A stretch of 64,000 nucleotides of DNA from Pelagicoccus albus (GCF_014230145.1 NZ_JACHVC010000013.1:992001-1056000), one strand, 5' to 3'. Positions 8,693-18,387 are shown, counted from the stretch's first letter. Program-made: numbers and translations. The notes: generated by a model not told the origin, from the letters alone.

Positions 8693-9346
8693 ATGAGAAC
8701 AATGTATACCCCTGCCCCTCTTCCGCTCAGCGTTCGCTTGAAAGCGTTTGGAATAGGGCTCACTGGCGTGGTCGCAACTTTCGCGCTCCTGCCAATTTTG
8801 ATGGAAATCCCCAACCCGTTCATTGGTCCTCCGGTCGTTCCAGTGAAACCAGTGGCCGAGCAGCTGCCTGAGTTTATCAAACATGAAGAGCCAATCCCTA
8901 TCGTCGAACCAGACGAGATCGATAAGCCGGTATTTGAAGATAAACTACCCGACGTAACGATCGGAATGATGGAGAGCCTTCTGAATCCAAGGGATAACGG
9001 AGTCAAAATAGCCGTCGACGCAGGAAACTCCTTCGTCAAAGCCGACGAGGAAGCATTCGGCGTGTTCCTCACGAGCCAGCTAGATAAGCAGCCTCGGGTA
9101 ATCGTAGCCACCAAACCGCTCTACCCATACTCGATGCAACAATCCAAGACCGTCGGGTTAGTGACGGTAGAGTTCATTATCGACGAAACAGGAAGAGTCA
9201 TTCGACCTCGAATCGTAAAGTCATCCCACCGAGAGTTCGAACAAGCAGCCCTCGAAGCGGTGACCAAGTCGAAATGGCAACCTGGCCAAAAGAACGGTGC
9301 CAACGTAAGAACGCTCGTTCACCAACCGATCCACTTTAATCCTTGA
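8693..9346 (+). CDS. Second energy transducer TonB-like protein
   Basis: A 217-residue TonB paralogue of the gene at 7878. A membrane segment at about residues 14-32 is followed by a short Pro/Glu-rich spacer (PFIGPPVVPVKP ... EEPIPIVEPDE), much less proline-rich than in the first copy. The C-terminal TonB domain has the same KPLYPYSMQQSKTVGLVTVE opening and HREFEQAALEAV helix. It has its own promoter region and terminator, so it is an independent transcription unit. ATG 8693 is chosen; the ATG three codons later is possible. It probably serves a different set of receptors. Confidence 0.85.
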   Translation: MRTMYTPAPLPLSVRLKAFGIGLTGVVATFALLPILMEIPNPFIGPPVVPVKPVAEQLPEFIKHEEPIPIVEPDEIDKPVFEDKLPDVTIGMMESLLNPRDNGVKIAVDAGNSFVKADEEAFGVFLTSQLDKQPRVIVATKPLYPYSMQQSKTVGLVTVEFIIDETGRVIRPRIVKSSHREFEQAALEAVTKSKWQPGQKNGANVRTLVHQPIHFNP

Positions 9347-9371
9347 GTAGGCTAAGAGCAATAAGCACAGA

Positions 9372-9398
9372 AAGGGCTGCCTTGAAAAGGCAGCCCTT
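9372..9398 (+). terminator. Hairpin terminator after second tonB
   Basis: AAGGGCTGCCT and AGGCAGCCCTT form a perfect 11-base stem around TGAAA. The following T tract is short (TTGTC), so termination may be weak. Confidence 0.6.
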
Positions 9399-9470
9399 GT
9401 CGCATTCAGTGAAAGCGAATGAAGCCGCCAAGCGTTCGCTTGAGTAGTTCGAACCCTATCCCCCTTCCCT

Positions 9471-9941
9471 ATGAAATCGTACACTCTTCTGATCAACGGC
9501 CAGAAGCATAGCGTCATTGCCAGCGATGACACACCGCTTCTATGGATTCTGCGGGACCATCTTGGAATGGTCGGAACCAAATACGGATGCGGCAAAGGAA
9601 TCTGCGGAGCCTGCACCGTACACTTGAATGGAGTTGCGATCCGTTCCTGCCAGCTACCGGTGTCAGCCGCTACTTCTGGCGAAATCACCACCATCGAAGG
9701 GCTCGCAAAAAACGGGAAACTGACCTCCTTGCAAAAGCAGTGGATCAAACTGGATGTACCGCAATGCGGCTACTGCCAATCCGGACAATTGATGTCAGCA
9801 AGCGCCCTCCTCGCCAGAACGCCGAAACCCAGCGACGGAGAAATCGACTCAGTCATGTCGGGCAACCTTTGCCGCTGCGCGACCTACACTCGAATTCGAC
9901 AGGCCATTCACGCCGCGGCCGAGGAAGGAGGAGTTGCATAA
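9471..9941 (+). CDS. (2Fe-2S) subunit of a molybdenum hydroxylase (isoquinoline 1-oxidoreductase alpha type)
   Basis: A 156-residue small subunit of the xanthine oxidase family. The N-terminal plant-type ferredoxin domain carries CGKGICGACTVHLNG (residues 40-54). The C-terminal [2Fe-2S]-binding helical domain carries CGYCQSGQLM and GNLCRCATYTRIRQAI. It moves electrons from the molybdenum centre of the large subunit encoded next. The stop overlaps the upstream region of the next gene (1-base gap to its ATG), so translation is coupled. No separate FAD subunit is present, which is usual for the IorAB-type two-subunit enzymes. Confidence 0.9.
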   Translation: MKSYTLLINGQKHSVIASDDTPLLWILRDHLGMVGTKYGCGKGICGACTVHLNGVAIRSCQLPVSAATSGEITTIEGLAKNGKLTSLQKQWIKLDVPQCGYCQSGQLMSASALLARTPKPSDGEIDSVMSGNLCRCATYTRIRQAIHAAAEEGGVA

Positions 9942-9942
9942 G

Positions 9943-12147
9943 ATGAAGAATACCACGCCAGAAGGAATCCGCCGGCGCGACTTCGTAAAAGCAAGTATTC
10001 TTGCAGGAGGCAGCTTGCTCCTAAGCGCTGCCCTACCCACTCGGGGTCTGCGAGCAGCGACCGCCAGTTCATCCGCCTTCGAACCTAATTTCTATATCAA
10101 GATAACCAGCGAAGGACTAATTCGCATCATTTCGAAAAATCCTGAGATCGGACAAGGTATCAAAACCTCGCTGCCGATGATCATCGCAGAGGAGCTCGAA
10201 GCGCCTTGGGAATCGGTAACCGTCGAGCAGGCAGGCTTTGTAAAGGACCTGCCCGGTTGGCAAGGCGCCGGAGGCAGCGGAGCTACTCCAGGGCATTACC
10301 ATGCATTCCGACAAATCGGAGCAGTCGGTAGGACTCTTTTGGAACAAGCTGCGGCAAAAAAATGGGATATCGACGTAGAGCGCTGCAAAGCACGCCAAGG
10401 GTTCGTCTATGATAGTGAGACCGATAAGAAGGTCGCCTACCAAGAACTTGCCGAAATCGCCGCTGAACTCCCTGTTCCAGATACTAGTTCCGTTAAGCTG
10501 AAGGACCCGAAGGACTTCTCCCTGCTGGGTAAGAGGATTCCGGGCGTGGACAACGAAGCCATCGTCACCGGACAAGCTCTCTTTGGCATCGACCAGCAAG
10601 GCGAAGACCTGCTCTACGCCGCCTATGTCCGGAATCCGGTGTTCGGCAAAAAAGCGCGTACCGCAAATATCGAGGAAATCAAGCGACTTCCCGGAGTCGT
10701 TGATGCCTTTATCGTGGATGGAACAGACGATCCTTTTGGGCTCGTTTCAGGGATTGCCATTATTGCCAAGGACACTTGGACCACTTTCCGAGCCCAGCAA
10801 AGCCTCCAGGCGGTCTGGAGCGGACCTGATGCTTCTGAACAAAACTCATTTCTGTTCGCCGAAGAAGCAGCGCAACTATCGAGCAAAGAGGGTCAGATTC
10901 TGCGAGAAGACGGCGACGTCGCGAGTGTGTTGAGTTCCGCTGAAAAATCGATCGAGGCCAGCTATCATTACCCATTCATCCCCCACTCCAATCTCGAGCC
11001 GCAAAACACCACCGCTCTGTTCAAAGACGGTATCATGGAGCTATGGAGCCCAACTCAAAACCCGGGCAATGGTCACGGCCTCATCAAGGACCTATTTGGA
11101 CTAAGCGATGAGCAGGTAGTAATTCATATTACACGTATCGGTGGAGGATTCGGACGCCGCCTCATGTCGGATTTCATGTGCGAGGCAGCAGCGATTGCCC
11201 ACCGTCTACCAGGAAAGAAGATTAAACTGACCTGGAGTCGAGAACAGGACATGCGGCAAGACTATTACAGGGCCGCAGGCTGGCATCACCTCAAAGGGGC
11301 TGTCGATTCATCAGGAAACATTTCAGCTTGGACGAACCATTTTGTCACTTTTGGCTTAAATTCAGACGAACACACCGGACGCGGTGCTGGCGTTTCTTCC
11401 GATGAGTTCCCGATCCGATTCGTACCAAATGCGAAGCTTAGCCAAACGATTCTCTCTACTAGTATCCCAATGGGCTGGTGGCGGGCTCCGGGAAGCTGTT
11501 CGCTGGCATGGGTTTTCCAGAGTTTCATCGACGAGCTAGCTCAGCTCGCAAATACCGATCCACTCGAATTCAAACTCAATCTGCTGGGCGAGGATCGGAA
11601 AGTTCCCAGCTCTGGCCGGGGGCCCGATTACGATGCGGGGCGTATGAAGAATGTTTTGCGGTTGGCTGCAACGAAAGCGGGATGGGGGCAAACCTTGCCC
11701 AGGGGCGAAGGTCTCGGTTTGGCTTTTCACTTCAGCCACCGCGGCTATGTCGCCGTGGCAGCTAAAGTCTCCGTCAGCCAATCAGGGGATTTGACGGTGG
11801 AAAAACTTGTCGCCGGAGTCGACGTAGGGCCGATCGTGAATTTATCGGGAGCGGAAAATCAAGTTCAAGGCTCCATGCTCGATGCCTTATCCTCCTCGCT
11901 CGACCAGGAGCTTACCGTGGAAAACGGTCAGATTCGGCAAGGAAACTTCGACGAGGTGCCTATGCTGCGAATTTCTCAGTCACCGAAGGTGGAAGTCGTA
12001 TTCGAACAAAGCGACAACCCGCCAACCGGACTCGGCGAACCCGCCTTCCCCCCGACTGCACCGGCAATATGCAACGCGATTTTTGCCGCCACGGGGAAAA
12101 GAGTTCGAACCTTGCCGCTCAGAAAAAACGATTTGAGTTGGAGCTGA
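9943..12147 (+). CDS. Molybdopterin-binding large subunit, IorB-type aldehyde/N-heterocycle oxidoreductase
   Basis: A 734-residue catalytic subunit of an isoquinoline 1-oxidoreductase-like molybdenum hydroxylase. The N-terminus has a Tat signal (RRRDFVKASILAGGSLLLSA), so the folded enzyme should be exported and the partner carried along. Family motifs are GGGFGRRLMSDF in the middle and GEPAFPPTAPAICNAIFAATG near the end, where the Glu of GLGEP is the expected catalytic base. ATG 9943 is chosen because GAGGAAGGAGGAG sits about ten bases upstream; a TTG at 9934 would add three residues. The substrate (aldehydes or N-heterocycles) is not readable. No XdhC-like maturation gene is nearby. A terminator follows at 12175. 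Confidence 0.9.
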   Translation: MKNTTPEGIRRRDFVKASILAGGSLLLSAALPTRGLRAATASSSAFEPNFYIKITSEGLIRIISKNPEIGQGIKTSLPMIIAEELEAPWESVTVEQAGFVKDLPGWQGAGGSGATPGHYHAFRQIGAVGRTLLEQAAAKKWDIDVERCKARQGFVYDSETDKKVAYQELAEIAAELPVPDTSSVKLKDPKDFSLLGKRIPGVDNEAIVTGQALFGIDQQGEDLLYAAYVRNPVFGKKARTANIEEIKRLPGVVDAFIVDGTDDPFGLVSGIAIIAKDTWTTFRAQQSLQAVWSGPDASEQNSFLFAEEAAQLSSKEGQILREDGDVASVLSSAEKSIEASYHYPFIPHSNLEPQNTTALFKDGIMELWSPTQNPGNGHGLIKDLFGLSDEQVVIHITRIGGGFGRRLMSDFMCEAAAIAHRLPGKKIKLTWSREQDMRQDYYRAAGWHHLKGAVDSSGNISAWTNHFVTFGLNSDEHTGRGAGVSSDEFPIRFVPNAKLSQTILSTSIPMGWWRAPGSCSLAWVFQSFIDELAQLANTDPLEFKLNLLGEDRKVPSSGRGPDYDAGRMKNVLRLAATKAGWGQTLPRGEGLGLAFHFSHRGYVAVAAKVSVSQSGDLTVEKLVAGVDVGPIVNLSGAENQVQGSMLDALSSSLDQELTVENGQIRQGNFDEVPMLRISQSPKVEVVFEQSDNPPTGLGEPAFPPTAPAICNAIFAATGKRVRTLPLRKNDLSWS

Positions 12148-12174
12148 GGCCAACTTTCCATCTTGAGAATCGCA

Positions 12175-12204
12175 AAAGCTCCCTCGCAGGGAGCTTTTTT
12201 ATTT
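12175..12204 (+). terminator. Terminator of the molybdenum hydroxylase operon
   Basis: AAAGCTCCCT and AGGGAGCTTT pair around CGC, followed by TTTATTTT. Confidence 0.85.
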
Positions 12205-12246
12205 TCTGAACAAGATCCCAGTCCTCACCCCACAACCCTAAAACAC

Positions 12247-12303
12247 AAAAAAGCCGCCCCGAGTTGGGACGGCTTTTTCAAAAGTGGCGGAGAGAGAGGG
12301 ATT
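12247..12303 (-). repeat. Duplicated tRNA-Ser 3' tail plus terminator (copy 2)
   Basis: This 57-base stretch is identical to 12417-12473, exactly 170 bases away. The shared part contains the terminator hairpin and the last 19 bases of the tRNA-Ser gene including CCA. Between the copies, 12304-12400 is palindromic sequence bounded by GGTTCG and CGAACC with an inner hairpin CAACGC-GATA-GCGTTG (minus strand). The arrangement resembles the E. coli tyrT repeats, each beginning with a tRNA 3' end. Confidence 0.75.
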
Positions 12304-12416
12304 GGTTCGCCACAAGGGCTCAGGGCTAACGCCCCAACGCTATCGCGTTGCCCATCTCCACTCGCTCAGGCTCGCTCCGTCGAACCCCGAGCTTCTCATC
12401 CCACAACCCCAAGACA

Positions 12417-12448
12417 AAAAAAGCCGCCCCGAGTTGGGACGGCTTTTT
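12417..12448 (-). terminator. Terminator of tRNA-Ser
   Basis: On the minus strand AAGCCGTCCC pairs with GGGGCGGCTT (one G-U) around AACTC, followed by a T run. It directly follows the tRNA 3' end. An identical hairpin closes the duplicated copy at 12247-12278. Confidence 0.8.
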
Positions 12449-12453
12449 CAAAA

Positions 12454-12542
<89 letters not shown>

Positions 12543-12795
12543 AATAGTCGAAGGAGCTACCGATACGTCGCGTATGGCGCTTGTCAACACTGAGATGCGT
12601 AGTAATTCCGCATACAGCACTTTCTCATCCGAATCTGAAGCCAGTTGGAACAAACCCGCATCCATATCCTTCTCTTAATCGATCGGAACTAGAGAATATT
12701 CTTCATATCCTTACTGAAAAGCCGTAGCAAATTTCCGTATAACCTGATCCATTCTTTCTAACGCTTCCCTTCATTCCGCTGTTTCGCCCTTCCCT

Positions 12796-13641
12796 ATGAA
12801 GATTTCCAAAGCCCTCATCACGCTAGCCGATCCCAATCAGCGAAGTCTTCCGCTTCAAACCTTGATCGATCAAAAAGGGATCAAGAGATCCGCTCTTGAA
12901 ATCGTACTAGAGGAGACTTTTTCAACCGGTATCGAAGAGGTATGTCTGATCGTTTGCCCTGATTCTCAGGCCAGCTACCAAAACGCAGCCGGAGTGTATT
13001 CTAATCGTATCCACTTTATTGAACAGCCAAAGCCGACAGGCTACGCTCAAGCGATCCAGCTAGGTAAAGAGTTCACCGGAGATCACCCGTTTCTTCACAT
13101 CGTGGGCGATCACCTCTGCGTTTCAGACGAATCCATGAGCTGCGCCAAACAAGTCGTTGCGATCGCTGAAAAGAACAACGCCTCCGTCTCCGGAGTACAA
13201 GCGACCCGGGAAAATCAGATAAGCGATTTCGGGGCTGTTGGTGGAAAATTAGTCGATAGGCTACAAGGGCTCTACGAAATTCAAAACGTAGTGGAAAAGC
13301 CAACACCAACCCAAGCGGAACTGGAGCTCTTGGTTCCTGGATTACGGGCAGGATACTACCTTTGCTTTTTCGGTATCCATGTTTTGAAGCCATCGATCTT
13401 TGGTATTCTAAATACAACGACCGCAATCGATGGCCCAGACGGCCGCAGTCTTTCCTACGCCTTGAATGAACTGGCAAAACGGGAAAAGCTGCTAGCCCTG
13501 GAAGTTTCTGGCCGCCGATACGATATCGGATCAGACTATGGACTTCTCTTCGCCCAACTTGCCCTTTCCTTCTCGGGCAAGGATCGCGATAGGGTTGTGA
13601 CGAGCATCCTCGAATTGCTAGCCAATAGGCCCAGCTCCTAA
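12796..13641 (+). CDS. GalU-like nucleotidyltransferase homologue with degenerate loop
   Basis: A 281-residue protein resembling UTP-glucose-1-phosphate uridylyltransferase over its length: EIVLEETFSTGIEEVCLIV, then EQPKPTGYAQAIQLGKEF and FLHIVGDHL, then the VVEKP and GLRAGYYLCFFGIHVL segments. The N-terminal glycine-rich GxGTR nucleotide loop of the family is replaced by LADPNQRSLPLQTLIDQKG, so it may be catalytically altered or regulatory. It precedes, by 12 bases, the 1106-residue kinase/pyrophosphorylase-like protein, so the two are probably cotranscribed and may form a complex. The ATG has a weak upstream site. Confidence 0.7.
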   Translation: MKISKALITLADPNQRSLPLQTLIDQKGIKRSALEIVLEETFSTGIEEVCLIVCPDSQASYQNAAGVYSNRIHFIEQPKPTGYAQAIQLGKEFTGDHPFLHIVGDHLCVSDESMSCAKQVVAIAEKNNASVSGVQATRENQISDFGAVGGKLVDRLQGLYEIQNVVEKPTPTQAELELLVPGLRAGYYLCFFGIHVLKPSIFGILNTTTAIDGPDGRSLSYALNELAKREKLLALEVSGRRYDIGSDYGLLFAQLALSFSGKDRDRVVTSILELLANRPSS

Positions 13642-13653
13642 GGCATTAGATCG

Positions 13654-16600
13654 ATGAGTGAAGTAAGCCCATTTATCGAAACGATCAACGCGGAGGAATC
13701 CTCCATCAGAGATCGTTCTCTAACCGAACTGTGCGAGGGTCTTTCGATCGAAGAGCTACTCCGTGAGGCTAAAAACCTGGAGGCCTACCGCCACCGTGAG
13801 CGGAGTTTGTACAAGCGGGTCAGGGCTCTCTTCTTTCTGCACGCGATCCACAGATTTCAGCTTCCCGCCAGACAGGGTTACCCCGACCAAGCCAAACTTT
13901 CGAACGAAGCTCACGAGCTCGCATTGGACAGGCGATTCGAGGAAGCCATCCAAGAGCTGCTACAGAGAATGGAAGACGAGGGAGCTAACGACACCTTGTC
14001 CAGCTCTCTGGCCCACGCCTACCATAGCCTTGCCTTCCAAACTTTGGCCGACCAAGTCAGGCAAACGGTCAAATCCACAGCAGGAAACACCTGGATTTTC
14101 AGGATGGGCCACTATTTGGACCATCCACTTAGGTTCAAAAAGGAACTCCTAAAGAAAACGGGACCCAACAAAGTATACCCAATCCTGAAGGAGCAGACCG
14201 CGGTACGCATGGACCTTACCCACTGCGCTTGGAGCGACATTTTCTTCCTCGGCATGGATTATCCCGACGGGGCAAGAGTCATCAACGTGTCAGTGGATCT
14301 CGGCGTACACGGAAGAGATAAAGAAATCCGCCCTCCCATCGAAGCGTATCTACGTGTCATCGAAGAGCCAGTGCTAAGGTTGAGCAGCGTGGACCTCGGT
14401 GCCACCACAGAGCTTAGCATGGTGGATGAAGTTTTCGATTTCGCCCGGGATTACCTAGGACTTTTGAAGGCGGCCGTCATCTCATCCGGGCTGGTTCCAC
14501 CAGGCTTGGAGGGTTCTGGACAATCGATCGCAAGCTTGTTCGGAGCCATGATCGGCCAAGGCAAGGGCTTGGAAATAGTCAGCAACGTCAATCGCATTCC
14601 CAAAGGATCACGTCTCGCCGTTTCAACAAATCTGCTCGGAGCCTTAATCTCAGTCTGCATGCGAGCGACTGGTCAAACTCGCTCCATTCAGGGACCGTTG
14701 CTTGAAGCCGAACGTCGCATCGTGGCCGCTCGGGCAATTCTAGGCGAATGGATCGGCGGATCAGGAGGTGGATGGCAGGACTCGGGTGGGGTCTGGCCCG
14801 GTATCAAGCTTATCGAAGGAGAACGAGCGAAGGAGGGAGATTCTGAATTCGGGACAAGCCGAGGTCGACTCCTACCTAGGCACACCTTGCTCGACGAGAA
14901 GACTGTCAATCAATCGGCCCGCGAAAAGCTCCAAGAAAGCCTTGTACTCGTACACGGCGGAATGGCCCAAAATGTCGGACCGATCCTCGAAATGGTGACT
15001 GAAAAGTACCTTGTGCGAGGAAGTCGGGAATGGAAAGCCCGCCAACAAGCTCTAGCCACTATCGACGCGATCATAGAAAATCTCAAAAACGGGGAAATCA
15101 AGGAACTCGGCAAGCGGCTTACCGATAACTTCTTTGGCCCTCTCCACGATATCATCCCATGGGTCAGCAACATTTACACGGAAACGCTTATCCAAGATGT
15201 GAAGGACGCCTTCGGCGATGACTTCTGGGGATTCTGGATGCTCGGAGGCATGTCCGGTGGTGGAATGGGGTTCATTTTCGACCCTTCTAAGAAATCCGAG
15301 GGGCAAGCGTTCCTTTCGAAGCGTATGAAGGAACGCAAAACTCAGTTCGAAAAAGCGCTCCCCTTTGCGATGGATCCAGTCGTCTACGACTTCCGCATAA
15401 ACGAAAACGGATCCACAGGCACCCTTTTGGAAGGAGCTAACGCCCTGTTTCCTGAAACCTTCTACCAGATGACGATTCCTGAGGCGCTCCGTACTCGGTC
15501 GAACGATATGAGCGACACGCAAAGGGCAGACCTCCAACAGTACGCTCAAGCGATCACCCCCGGATCGCCGGGCCAATTCTCGGCGACTGCCCTCATCGAG
15601 CACCTGCTCCCCGAAGTTCAAAACAAGAGCGAAGAAGACCAGAGCTTGGATCGACTACTAATTGAAAATGGTTTTGACAGAGAGCAGCACGAAAAAATCC
15701 GGTCTGATGTCCTGGCAGGCCGAATTGGCTTAGCCATGAATCGCTTGAGCTCGACTGCTACAGTTGAAGATGTCGATCGAGCCGAACTGCACGACGCTAC
15801 CAATTCGGACTTCTCACAGATCGGGAAAGCCGCTCTCGAGCGAGGTGAACTCGCAGTAGTCACCCTTGCTGCAGGAGTCGGGAGCCGCTGGACGCAGGGA
15901 GCCGGCGTCGTGAAATCGCTGCACCCCTTCTTTTCTTACTCAGGCAAGCACCGGAACTTCATAGACATCCACCTCGCCAAAACGAAAAAGTCAGAGGATG
16001 AATTCAAAACCAACATCCCTCACGTTTTCACAACCAGCTACCTGACGCACGATCCCATACAACAGCATTTGGAAAGGGATCACAGCGACCGCCTAGATCG
16101 TTCTGCTTTTCTTTCATCTGGCAAATCTATCGGCCTGCGCCTCGTCCCTACGGAAAGAGATCTCAGATTTGCTTGGGAGGAAACCACCCAACAAAAACTC
16201 GACGAACAAAAGCAGAAGATGCTGCAAAGCGTCCGAGCCGCCCTCGTCAATTGGGCAAAGCAAACTGGCGAAGCCGCTGACTACACGGACAACTTGCCGG
16301 GGCAATGCCTCCATCCGGTCGGGCACTGGTACGAGATTCCCAATTTGATCAAGAACGGTACGCTCGCTCGTATTTTGAAAATGCAGCCGCAGGTGAAATA
16401 CCTCCTGTCCCACAACATTGACACCTTGGGAGCGTCCGTTGATGCAGCTCTCTTGGGCTGGCATATCCAGACCGGAGCTACGCTCTCCTTCGAAGTCATG
16501 TCAAAACGAACAGAGGACCGCGGAGGAGGTTTGGCGAAAATCGATGGACGGGTTCGACTCATCGAGGGCTTGGCCCTCCCCGATGAAAGCGACGAGTTTA

Positions 16601-16974
16601 AGCTCACCTACTACAACACCAACACCAGCTGGATCAATCTGGACAAGCTTCTGGAAACCTTTGGGCTCGACCGAGAGTCTATTCTCAATGAAAGGAAAGT
16701 CGAAGAAGCCATACGCAAGGTCGCTCTACGTCTTCCCACCTATTTGACCCTGAAGGACGTGAAAAAACGTTGGGGAGAGGGACAAGAGGATATATTCCCG
16801 GTTAGCCAGTTCGAAAAACTGTGGGGCGACATGACTAACCTTCCCGACGTCGACTCTAAATTCGCTTTCGTTCCGAGAGCCCGCGGACAACAGCTAAAAG
16901 ATCAAGCTCAGCTGGACTCTTGGCTCCATGACGGTTCGGCCCAGTACATCGGTGACTTATGTAAATGGAGCTAA
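13654..16974 (+). CDS. GHMP-kinase-like plus UDPGP-type nucleotidyltransferase fusion
   Basis: An 1106-residue protein with two recognisable halves. Residues about 180-545 look like a GHMP kinase of the fucokinase type: IPKGSRLAVSTNLLGALISV at 315-334 stands for the P-X-X-X-G-L-X-S-S motif (degenerate), GGGWQDSGG at 371-379 and GGMSGGGMGF at 531-540 stand for the later motifs. Residues about 730-1106 resemble the UDPGP family: LAAGVGSRWTQGAGVVKS at 738-755 replaces the G-G-x-G-T-R loop, and PVGHWYEIPNL and LLSHNIDTLGASVDAALLGW follow. The N-terminal 170 residues are helical and unassigned. A sugar-salvage role (kinase plus nucleotidyltransferase, as in bacterial FKP but in the opposite order) is inference. 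Confidence 0.7.
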   Translation: MSEVSPFIETINAEESSIRDRSLTELCEGLSIEELLREAKNLEAYRHRERSLYKRVRALFFLHAIHRFQLPARQGYPDQAKLSNEAHELALDRRFEEAIQELLQRMEDEGANDTLSSSLAHAYHSLAFQTLADQVRQTVKSTAGNTWIFRMGHYLDHPLRFKKELLKKTGPNKVYPILKEQTAVRMDLTHCAWSDIFFLGMDYPDGARVINVSVDLGVHGRDKEIRPPIEAYLRVIEEPVLRLSSVDLGATTELSMVDEVFDFARDYLGLLKAAVISSGLVPPGLEGSGQSIASLFGAMIGQGKGLEIVSNVNRIPKGSRLAVSTNLLGALISVCMRATGQTRSIQGPLLEAERRIVAARAILGEWIGGSGGGWQDSGGVWPGIKLIEGERAKEGDSEFGTSRGRLLPRHTLLDEKTVNQSAREKLQESLVLVHGGMAQNVGPILEMVTEKYLVRGSREWKARQQALATIDAIIENLKNGEIKELGKRLTDNFFGPLHDIIPWVSNIYTETLIQDVKDAFGDDFWGFWMLGGMSGGGMGFIFDPSKKSEGQAFLSKRMKERKTQFEKALPFAMDPVVYDFRINENGSTGTLLEGANALFPETFYQMTIPEALRTRSNDMSDTQRADLQQYAQAITPGSPGQFSATALIEHLLPEVQNKSEEDQSLDRLLIENGFDREQHEKIRSDVLAGRIGLAMNRLSSTATVEDVDRAELHDATNSDFSQIGKAALERGELAVVTLAAGVGSRWTQGAGVVKSLHPFFSYSGKHRNFIDIHLAKTKKSEDEFKTNIPHVFTTSYLTHDPIQQHLERDHSDRLDRSAFLSSGKSIGLRLVPTERDLRFAWEETTQQKLDEQKQKMLQSVRAALVNWAKQTGEAADYTDNLPGQCLHPVGHWYEIPNLIKNGTLARILKMQPQVKYLLSHNIDTLGASVDAALLGWHIQTGATLSFEVMSKRTEDRGGGLAKIDGRVRLIEGLALPDESDEFKLTYYNTNTSWINLDKLLETFGLDRESILNERKVEEAIRKVALRLPTYLTLKDVKKRWGEGQEDIFPVSQFEKLWGDMTNLPDVDSKFAFVPRARGQQLKDQAQLDSWLHDGSAQYIGDLCKWS

Positions 16975-17248
16975 GTACGACTGGACGAATGATTTCCAAT
17001 CCGCCGAACAAATCAAAATGAAGTCCCAAAACGCAAAGCTCGGCTCTCATCTGTCCTGACTGGGCTCAAGTTCAAACTGGAAGAGCCGAAGGAAGACCCT
17101 ACCTTACTTAAAAGCCATGACTCAATTTAGATGCGATTTTTACCTAAACTAGCCTCCAAACTACTATTTTTCAAAGAGATCGCCGCATAAGCAGCTGGTT
17201 CGCAATCGGCCACGTTGCATCCTCGTGCTCAAAGTGGATATACAAAGC

Positions 17249-18325
17249 ATGCCAACAGAAGACGAGAAAGTCCGAATCGTGAAAGACTCGGACACACCTC
17301 GTTGTGAGCTGAGAGAGAGCCTCTCAGAGGCGGACTATCGCGGGTCGGCATCGAGGATACGCTTCTTGGGGGAAAGATGGATACCCGCGCTAGTAGAATC
17401 CTACGACTACCAACCACTTTGGATAACGGTACGCAAGGACCAGCGTCTGGTCGCGACTCTTCCGATAGTGGAAGTCGACAGTCCCTTATCGGGCAAACGC
17501 GGCGTCTCAATTCCGTTCTTCGATTTTTGTCCGCCAGAGGTTTCTGACAAAGAGGCCCTATTCCTGCTGTACCGCAAACTAATGGACGTAGGACACCGGC
17601 GAGATTGGAAATATTTCGAAATTCGTGGAGGTTTCGAAGCTCTGGACGGTTTTAAACCATCCATTTCTTTCTACCGCCATCAAATCAACCTGTCCCTCAA
17701 CTCCGACGAGGCCTTCTCTCATTTGAAGTCCGCACCACAGAGGGCAATCAGGAAAGCCGTTAAATCGGGCGTGATCGTTCGTCGCTCAAATACTGAGAAG
17801 GCCCTGAAAGAATTTTACAAACTGCAGTGTCTGACTAGGCGGCGTCACGGCCTACCTCCACAGCCCCTAAGCTTTTTCAAGAATCTCCGCGAATCTCTGG
17901 AGGCAGACGATCTACTCGATATCTTCACTGCCTACCTAGGTGATCGACCAATCTCCAGTTCTGTGTACGTCAGGCAGGACGAAGAGACCGTGCACTACAA
18001 GTACGGAGCATCCGACTATCGCTATCAGGAATTTCGCGGCAACAATCTGGTAATGTGGGAAGCCATTTCCTACTACGGTCGCGAAGGACGTTCCAGCATT
18101 GACTTAGGTCGAAACTCCACCTCTACACAAGAGGGATTACGCCAATACAAGCTATCATGGGGAGCCATCGAAGACTTGCAGCACTACCAAAAATTCGACC
18201 TAGATAAGAACACAGTCATCTCCATGGCAGACAACGCCTTTGGCTTTCACAATCACATCTTCTCGAAGCTTCCCATCGCCCTGAACCGAGCGCTCGGGAA
18301 ACTAATGTATCGCCATATAGCCTAA
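17249..18325 (+). CDS. FemAB-like GNAT acyltransferase (polysaccharide locus type)
   Basis: A protein of about 358 residues of the FemAB/GNAT fold, like those associated with exosortase/EPS loci. Visible segments are PLWITVRKDQRLVATLPIV, FFDFCPPEV, FKPSISFYRHQINLSL, then RQDEETVHYKYGASDYRY and the closing GLRQYKLSWGA, where the LxxxKxxWG pattern is typical. It probably transfers an acyl or aminoacyl group to a sugar or lipid-linked intermediate. A GTG at 17225 would add eight residues. I choose ATG 17249. It stands first in the large plus-strand block, 62 bases before the Wzc-like gene. Confidence 0.75.
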   Translation: MPTEDEKVRIVKDSDTPRCELRESLSEADYRGSASRIRFLGERWIPALVESYDYQPLWITVRKDQRLVATLPIVEVDSPLSGKRGVSIPFFDFCPPEVSDKEALFLLYRKLMDVGHRRDWKYFEIRGGFEALDGFKPSISFYRHQINLSLNSDEAFSHLKSAPQRAIRKAVKSGVIVRRSNTEKALKEFYKLQCLTRRRHGLPPQPLSFFKNLRESLEADDLLDIFTAYLGDRPISSSVYVRQDEETVHYKYGASDYRYQEFRGNNLVMWEAISYYGREGRSSIDLGRNSTSTQEGLRQYKLSWGAIEDLQHYQKFDLDKNTVISMADNAFGFHNHIFSKLPIALNRALGKLMYRHIA

Positions 18326-18387
18326 TCAATTTGCATCGCCCTCGTGGCTGAACACACACAAACCCTTTTACACAGGAAGTCCGAATC

